DNA of 24,297 nucleotides from Streptosporangiaceae bacterium (GTDB lineage Bacteria; Actinomycetota; Actinomycetes; Streptosporangiales; Streptosporangiaceae): NCBI GenBank assembly GCA_025934635.1, contig JAICWX010000114.1, positions 1-24,297 of the forward strand. The letters are read 5' to 3'. The notes beneath the pieces are model-generated. The model saw nothing but the letters and a program-made list of their open reading frames with translations. It was not told the DNA's origin and made no database searches. Positions 20,410 to 24,297 of this stretch are shown one piece after another (positions within the stretch are counted from its first letter, which is position 1; each line of letters begins with the position of its first letter). The translations under genes were made by a program, and so were the position numbers.

Positions 20410-21990
20410 ATGACCCTGCCCACTCCCGGGCCCGCCGCGGGGCCCGCCATGGGCGAGCGCTTGGCCGAGTCGCAGCGGCGGCACGCCGAGGCGCTGGAGA
20501 TGGGCGGCCCGCAGGCGGTGGACCGGCACCGCGCGTCTGGCCGGCTGCCGGTCCGCGAGCGGATCGCGCTGCTCCTGGACGAGGGCTCCTGGTTCGAGAC
20601 CGGCGCGCTGGCCCAGCCCGAACGGCGGACCGGGAAGAAGGTGCCGGGGGACGGGGTCGTCACCGGCTTCGGCCGCGTCGACGGGCGCACCGTCGGCCTC
20701 ATCGGCATCGACGCCACCGTGCTGGCCGGCACGACCGCCCCGGTCAGCATGCGCAAGCAGGGCCGGCTGATCGAGCAGGCGCAGCGGTTCGGCTACCCGC
20801 TGGTGCTGCTGTGCGACGCCGACGGCGGGCGCATCCCCGACGTGACGGGCTGGCGGTTCAGCGGGCTGCCGCTGGATTTCAAGACGTTCCTCAAGCCGCG
20901 CCCCGACCAGGCGCCGGTGCCGCGCGCCGCCGCGGTGCTCGGCCCGTCCTACGGCGACTCGGCGCTGCACGCGTCCACCGCGCACTTCGTGGTGATGACG
21001 GCGTCGGCGGCGATCGCGCTGTCCGGCCCGTCAGTAGTCGAGGCGGCCATCGGCGAGCAGCTCACCGACGCCGAGCTCGGCGGCCCCGACAGCGCGCAGG
21101 CAGCCGGGAACGCGCACATGGCCGTCGAGGCCGAGGCGGACGCCTTCGACGCCATCGCCGCGTTCCTGTCCTACCTGCCGTCCAGCGCCGCCGGCCCGGC
21201 TCCCGTCGTGCCCGCCGCGGCGCCCGCCACCGATCCGGCCGAGCTGGCCACGATCGTGCCTTCCGCCGCCCGTTCGGCTTATGACATGGTCCGGGTGCTC
21301 GAGGCGGTCGCGGACCGGGACTCGATCTTCCCCTGGGGTGCGGGCTGGGGCCCGAGCCTGATCACGGCGCTGGCCCGGATCGAGGGCCAGCCGGTCGGCA
21401 TCGTGGCCAGCCAGCCGCTCACCGGGGCGGGCGCCCTGGACCCGGCCGCGCTGGCCAAGGAGACCAAGTTCGTCGACCTGTGCGACACCTTCAACCTGCC
21501 GCTGGTGTTCCTGCACGACGTGCCCGGCCTGATGATCGGCACCCAGGCCGAGCGGGGCGGCATCCTGCACGGCTACGAGGCGGTGGTCTCGCGGATCGCC
21601 GCCGCGCTGGTGCCCAAGATCGGGGTCGTGCTGCGCAAGGCCTACGGCGGCGGTCACTTCGCCATGGGCGGCCGTCCCACCCACCCGGATTTCCTGTTCG
21701 CGTGGCCGTCGGCCGAGCTGGGCTTCATGGCGCCGGAGGCGGGGGTCCGCACCGTGTACCGGCGCCGGATGGAGGCCGTCCTGGCCGAGCAGGGGCCGGC
21801 CGCGCGGGACGCCCTGGTCGCCGAGCTGATGGCGGACTGGATGGCCGATTCCGAGCCGTGGGAGGCCGCCGCGCACCTGTCGCTGGACGACGTCATCGAC
21901 CCGGCCGCCACCCGCGACGTCATCGCCCGTGCCCTGGACGTGGCGTGGGGCAGCCGGGAGAGGCGGGTGGTGCGGTCATGGAACCAGTAA
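20410..21990 (+). CDS. acyl-CoA carboxylase beta chain (carboxyltransferase)
   Basis: A 526-residue carboxyltransferase with two crotonase-like halves. The N half has RHRASGRLPVRERIALLLDEGSWFE, GDGVVTGFGRVDGRTVGLIGID, SMRKQGRLIEQAQRFGYPLVLLCDADGGRIPD and GGPDSAQ. The C half has KETKFVDLCDTFNLPLVFLHDVPGLMIGTQAERGGILHGYEAVVSRI, RKAYGGGHFAMGG and FAWPSAELGFMAPEAGVRTVY. It transfers CO2 from biotin to an acyl-CoA together with the divergent alpha chain. The enoyl-CoA hydratase gene overlaps its end by 13 bp, which suggests a catabolic carboxylation such as those in leucine or acyclic-terpene breakdown rather than fatty-acid synthesis. The substrate is not decided by sequence. Confidence 0.92.
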   Translation: MTLPTPGPAAGPAMGERLAESQRRHAEALEMGGPQAVDRHRASGRLPVRERIALLLDEGSWFETGALAQPERRTGKKVPGDGVVTGFGRVDGRTVGLIGIDATVLAGTTAPVSMRKQGRLIEQAQRFGYPLVLLCDADGGRIPDVTGWRFSGLPLDFKTFLKPRPDQAPVPRAAAVLGPSYGDSALHASTAHFVVMTASAAIALSGPSVVEAAIGEQLTDAELGGPDSAQAAGNAHMAVEAEADAFDAIAAFLSYLPSSAAGPAPVVPAAAPATDPAELATIVPSAARSAYDMVRVLEAVADRDSIFPWGAGWGPSLITALARIEGQPVGIVASQPLTGAGALDPAALAKETKFVDLCDTFNLPLVFLHDVPGLMIGTQAERGGILHGYEAVVSRIAAALVPKIGVVLRKAYGGGHFAMGGRPTHPDFLFAWPSAELGFMAPEAGVRTVYRRRMEAVLAEQGPAARDALVAELMADWMADSEPWEAAAHLSLDDVIDPAATRDVIARALDVAWGSRERRVVRSWNQ

Positions 21991-22781
21991 GCACCGCTGC
22001 GGGCCTGCCGGCCTGCGACCACTTCGAGACCGAGGTGCACGGGCCGGTCGCCGTGTTCCGCATCAGCCGGCCCGGCAAGCTCAACGCGCTCACCGCCGCG
22101 TTCTGGCCGCAGCTGCGCATGCTGCTCGACGCGGCCGTGGCGCACCCTGACATCCGCGCCATCGTGCTGACCGGGAGCGGGGACCGCTCCTTCTCCACCG
22201 GCGGCGACATCGAGGCGTTCGCCGGGCTCGACACTGCCGCGGCGCGCCGTGACTTCCTGGACGGCTGCCTGCGCGCCTTCACCGCGATCGAGGAGTGCCG
22301 GCTCCCGGTCATCGCGGCGGTGAACGGCTGGGCTCTCGGCGGCGGCTGCGAGCTGGCCCTGGCCTGCGACATCGTGCTGGCCGCCGAGCACGCCGCCTTC
22401 GGCCTGCCCGAGGCGTCCGTCGGGCTGGTCCCCGGCTTCGGGATCCTGCGGGCCCCCTCCGTCGTCGGGCGGCAGGCGACCAAGCTGATGGTGCTGGCCG
22501 GCGAGCGGCTCAGCGCCCAGCGGGCCTGCCAACTCGGCCTGGTCCAGCAGGTGCTGCCCGCCGCCGGGTTGCTGCCGGCCGCGCTGGCGCTCGGCGAGCG
22601 GATCGCCGGGCGGGCGCCGCTCGCGGTCGAGGTCGGCAAGCGCATGGTTAACCGGGGGGTGGACCGCGGCGAGACCGGCTACGGCGTCGAGGCCGTCGCC
22701 ATGCTGTACGCGACCCGGGACGCGGCCGAGGGCATCGCGGCCTTCACCGAGCGGCGCGAGCCGCGCTTCGAAGGGCGCTGA
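21978..22781 (+). CDS. enoyl-CoA hydratase/isomerase (crotonase) family protein
   Basis: A 267-residue crotonase. The CoA-binding and oxyanion segments are SRPGKLNALTA, FSTGGDIEAF (G75-G76-D77) and NGWALGGGCELALACDI. Both catalytic glutamates of true hydratases are kept, Glu125 (GGCEL) and Glu145 (GLPEASVGLVPGFG), so hydration of an enoyl-CoA is likely. The ATG at 21978 lies within the last codons of the carboxyltransferase gene. In context it would hydrate the carboxylated or a related unsaturated acyl-CoA, as methylglutaconyl-CoA or isohexenylglutaconyl-CoA hydratases do. Confidence 0.9.
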   Translation: MEPVSTAAGLPACDHFETEVHGPVAVFRISRPGKLNALTAAFWPQLRMLLDAAVAHPDIRAIVLTGSGDRSFSTGGDIEAFAGLDTAAARRDFLDGCLRAFTAIEECRLPVIAAVNGWALGGGCELALACDIVLAAEHAAFGLPEASVGLVPGFGILRAPSVVGRQATKLMVLAGERLSAQRACQLGLVQQVLPAAGLLPAALALGERIAGRAPLAVEVGKRMVNRGVDRGETGYGVEAVAMLYATRDAAEGIAAFTERREPRFEGR

Positions 22782-22785
22782 GCTG

Positions 22786-23613
22786 GTGGAGCCCTTCGTC
22801 GCGGAGCCCTTCGTCGCACTGATGCGCCGGTACTGCATCGACTACACCGCCCGCCACGATCTGAGCGTCTGCGACGACATCATGGTGCCGGGCTACACGC
22901 TCCACATGGGCGTCCACGACCTGGCCGGTCGCGACGAGTTCTACAAGCCCGCCGCCGCCGCCCAGTTCCGCCAGTTCCCCGGTCTGTGCCTGACCGTCAA
23001 CGAGATCATCTGCTCCGGCGACCGGCTGGCCCTGCGCTTCACCGAGCACGGCGCGTCGGCCCGGCACGACGGGGCCCGGGCTTCCTGGGGCGGCATCGGG
23101 CTCTACCGCTGGGACGGGCAGCGGCTGCTGGAGAACCACGTCGAGCAGGACTACCTCGCCCGCCGCCGCCAGCTGGCCGACGGCCGCCCGGACCCGGTCG
23201 AGCCGCCGGCCGTGGCCCCGTGGGACACCCGTTCGGTTCCGGCCGGCCCGGAGGCCGAGGCGGTCGTGCGGGCCTGGCTGGCCGCCGGGGACCTGGCCGG
23301 GGTGACGGCCGACGACGGCCGCCCGCCGCGCCGGCTGATCGCGCCCGCGCGGACCGACGTCGATGTGCTGTTCTCGGCCGGCCCGCGGGTCGCCTTCCAC
23401 GCCGTGCAGCACGGCCCGCTGACCGGCGAGGACCCGCGGTTCGCCGGGGACGGCGAGGCGATGCTGCACCTGGCCGGGGTGGTCGCGGTGGCCGGCGGCC
23501 AGGTCACCGGGGGACGCGTGATCCGGGACCGGCTCGGGCTGGTGCGGCGGCTGGCTTCGCGTGAGCCCGGCCGGCCGGCCGGGTCCGGCAGCCGCGGTGA
23601 GGGCCGGCCTTAG
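22786..23613 (+). CDS. two-domain SnoaL-like / NTF2-fold protein
   Basis: A 275-residue protein with two NTF2-like regions. Residues about 8-128 are a SnoaL-type domain (LMRRYCIDYTARHDLSVCDDIMVPGYTLHMGVHDLAGRDEFYKPAAAAQFRQFPGL, GIGLYRWDGQRLLENHVEQDYLARRRQL). Residues about 155-265 look like a second, shorter copy (EAEAVVRAWLAAGDLAGVTADD, VIRDRLGLVRRL). A 15-bp tandem duplication (22789-22818) repeats EPFVA right after the GTG start. It follows the hydratase gene by 4 bp and precedes the LLM oxidoreductase with no gap, so it is in the same operon. Cyclase, hydratase or isomerase activity are all possible. Confidence 0.78.
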   Translation: MEPFVAEPFVALMRRYCIDYTARHDLSVCDDIMVPGYTLHMGVHDLAGRDEFYKPAAAAQFRQFPGLCLTVNEIICSGDRLALRFTEHGASARHDGARASWGGIGLYRWDGQRLLENHVEQDYLARRRQLADGRPDPVEPPAVAPWDTRSVPAGPEAEAVVRAWLAAGDLAGVTADDGRPPRRLIAPARTDVDVLFSAGPRVAFHAVQHGPLTGEDPRFAGDGEAMLHLAGVVAVAGGQVTGGRVIRDRLGLVRRLASREPGRPAGSGSRGEGRP

Positions 23614-24297
23614 ATGCGCCTCGGCCTGTACTACGACCTGCGCAACCCCGGCGCGGCCCGGCCGTGGGACCGGGTCTACGCGACCGCGCTCGACCGGATC
23701 GCCTGGGCCGACGACGCGGGCATCGGCGCGATCTGGGTGACCGAGCATCACGGGTTCGCCGACGGCTACCTGCCCGCCCCGCTGACCTTCTGCGCCGCCA
23801 TCGCGGCCCGGACCCGTAACGCCCGCATCGGCACCGCGGTCGTGGTCAGCCCGCTGATGCCCGCCACCGCACTGGCCGAGCAGGTCGCGGTGGTCGACAT
23901 CCTCAGCGGCGGCCGGCTGGAACTCGGGCTCGGGGCCGGCTGGCGGGCGGCCGAGTTCGGTGCCTTCGGCGCCGACTACTCCCGCCGCTACCAGGACCTC
24001 GAGGACACCGTGCGGGCGCTGCCCGGGCTGTGGGACAGCGGCCGCGCCACGCCGGGCCTGCTGCAGCGGCCGCTGCCGGTCTGGGTCGGGGCGCGCGGCC
24101 CGCGCGGCGCCCGCCTGGCCGGGCGGACCGGCGCGGGGCTGCTGTGGATCGACCCGGACCTGATGGAGCCGTACCTGGCCGGCCTGGCCGCCGCCGACCC
24201 GCCCGCCCTGCCGCGGGTGGGCGGCCTGGTCAACGTGTTCCTGGCCGATGACCCGGACCGGGCCCGGGCCGCGGTCCGGGAGAACGGGCGCCGCAAC
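23614..24297 (+). CDS. LLM-class flavin-dependent oxidoreductase (partial, cut by window end)
   Basis: The first 228 residues of a bacterial luciferase-like (FMN or F420) TIM-barrel oxidoreductase, which usually has 300-350. The N-terminus MRLGLYYDLRNPG leads into LDRIAWADDAGIGAIWVTEHHGFADGYLPAPL, typical of the family, then ARIGTAVVVSPLMPATALAEQVAVVDILSGGRLELGLGAGW and LPVWVGARG. The ATG directly follows the preceding TAG stop. Such enzymes can be monooxygenases or hydride-transfer enzymes. In this operon it may oxidise or reduce the acyl substrate or a precursor. No stop codon occurs before the window ends. Confidence 0.88.
   Translation, partial: MRLGLYYDLRNPGAARPWDRVYATALDRIAWADDAGIGAIWVTEHHGFADGYLPAPLTFCAAIAARTRNARIGTAVVVSPLMPATALAEQVAVVDILSGGRLELGLGAGWRAAEFGAFGADYSRRYQDLEDTVRALPGLWDSGRATPGLLQRPLPVWVGARGPRGARLAGRTGAGLLWIDPDLMEPYLAGLAAADPPALPRVGGLVNVFLADDPDRARAAVRENGRRN

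Noticed and set aside
1..24297. Search for CRISPR arrays, tRNAs, attachment sites, prophage genes or an intact insertion sequence
   Set aside because: No regular spaced repeats, cloverleaf-like segments, integrase or intact transposase were seen; the only mobile-element trace is the relic at 168-477.

Overview
This is high-GC DNA with strong G/C third-position bias, GTG starts, leaderless-looking promoters and actinobacterial families (mycothiol-dependent maleylpyruvate isomerase fold, LytTR/GAF and PadR regulators, acyl-CoA carboxylase with biotin carboxylase and BCCP fused). It is most likely chromosomal DNA of a soil-type actinomycete; the genus cannot be read from the sequence.

Layout. 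(1) 1-1200: a decayed zone with an IS5-like transposase relic joined to a broken MFS efflux gene, closed by a strong hairpin. (2) 1218-2147, minus: an Ala/Glu-rich coiled-coil protein of unknown role. (3) 2411-5460, minus: amidohydrolase, alpha/beta hydrolase and FAH-family hydrolase, diverging from a FadR-type GntR regulator (5623-6285). Both promoters carry TTGGT repeats at exact 10-bp spacing, probable operators. (4) 6389-9481, plus: an ECF sigma factor translationally coupled to a mycothiol-type DinB-like protein, then an ABM-like protein, a SnoaL-like protein and a DedA-like membrane protein. The same promoter motif (TGATCCG, 12 nt, GTGACGTACTC) precedes both the sigma gene and the ABM-like gene, which points to autoregulation and a target operon.

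(5) 9505-17689, the centre of interest: a GAF/PAS-like/LytTR regulator (minus) diverges from a PQQ alcohol-oxidation operon. In order this has a zinc formaldehyde-dehydrogenase-like enzyme, a small cupredoxin-like PQQ-associated protein that has lost most copper ligands, a PQQ-dependent alcohol dehydrogenase, then pqqA, pqqB, pqqC, pqqD and pqqE. The dehydrogenase has the extra Asp two residues after the catalytic Asp that marks lanthanide-dependent enzymes, yet shows no signal peptide. Neither does the cupredoxin-like protein, and no cytochrome c is present. Together these suggest an alcohol to aldehyde to acid module, possibly methanol to formaldehyde to formate, with an unusual cellular location and electron acceptor.

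(6) 17695-18512, minus: a PadR regulator and a small membrane protein behind a near-consensus, apparently leaderless promoter. (7) 18563-24297: acyl-CoA carboxylase alpha chain (minus) diverging from the carboxyltransferase beta chain, an enoyl-CoA hydratase, a two-domain SnoaL-like protein and a flavin-dependent LLM oxidoreductase cut by the window end. This looks like a catabolic acyl-CoA pathway. No tRNA, rRNA, CRISPR array or intact mobile element was seen.
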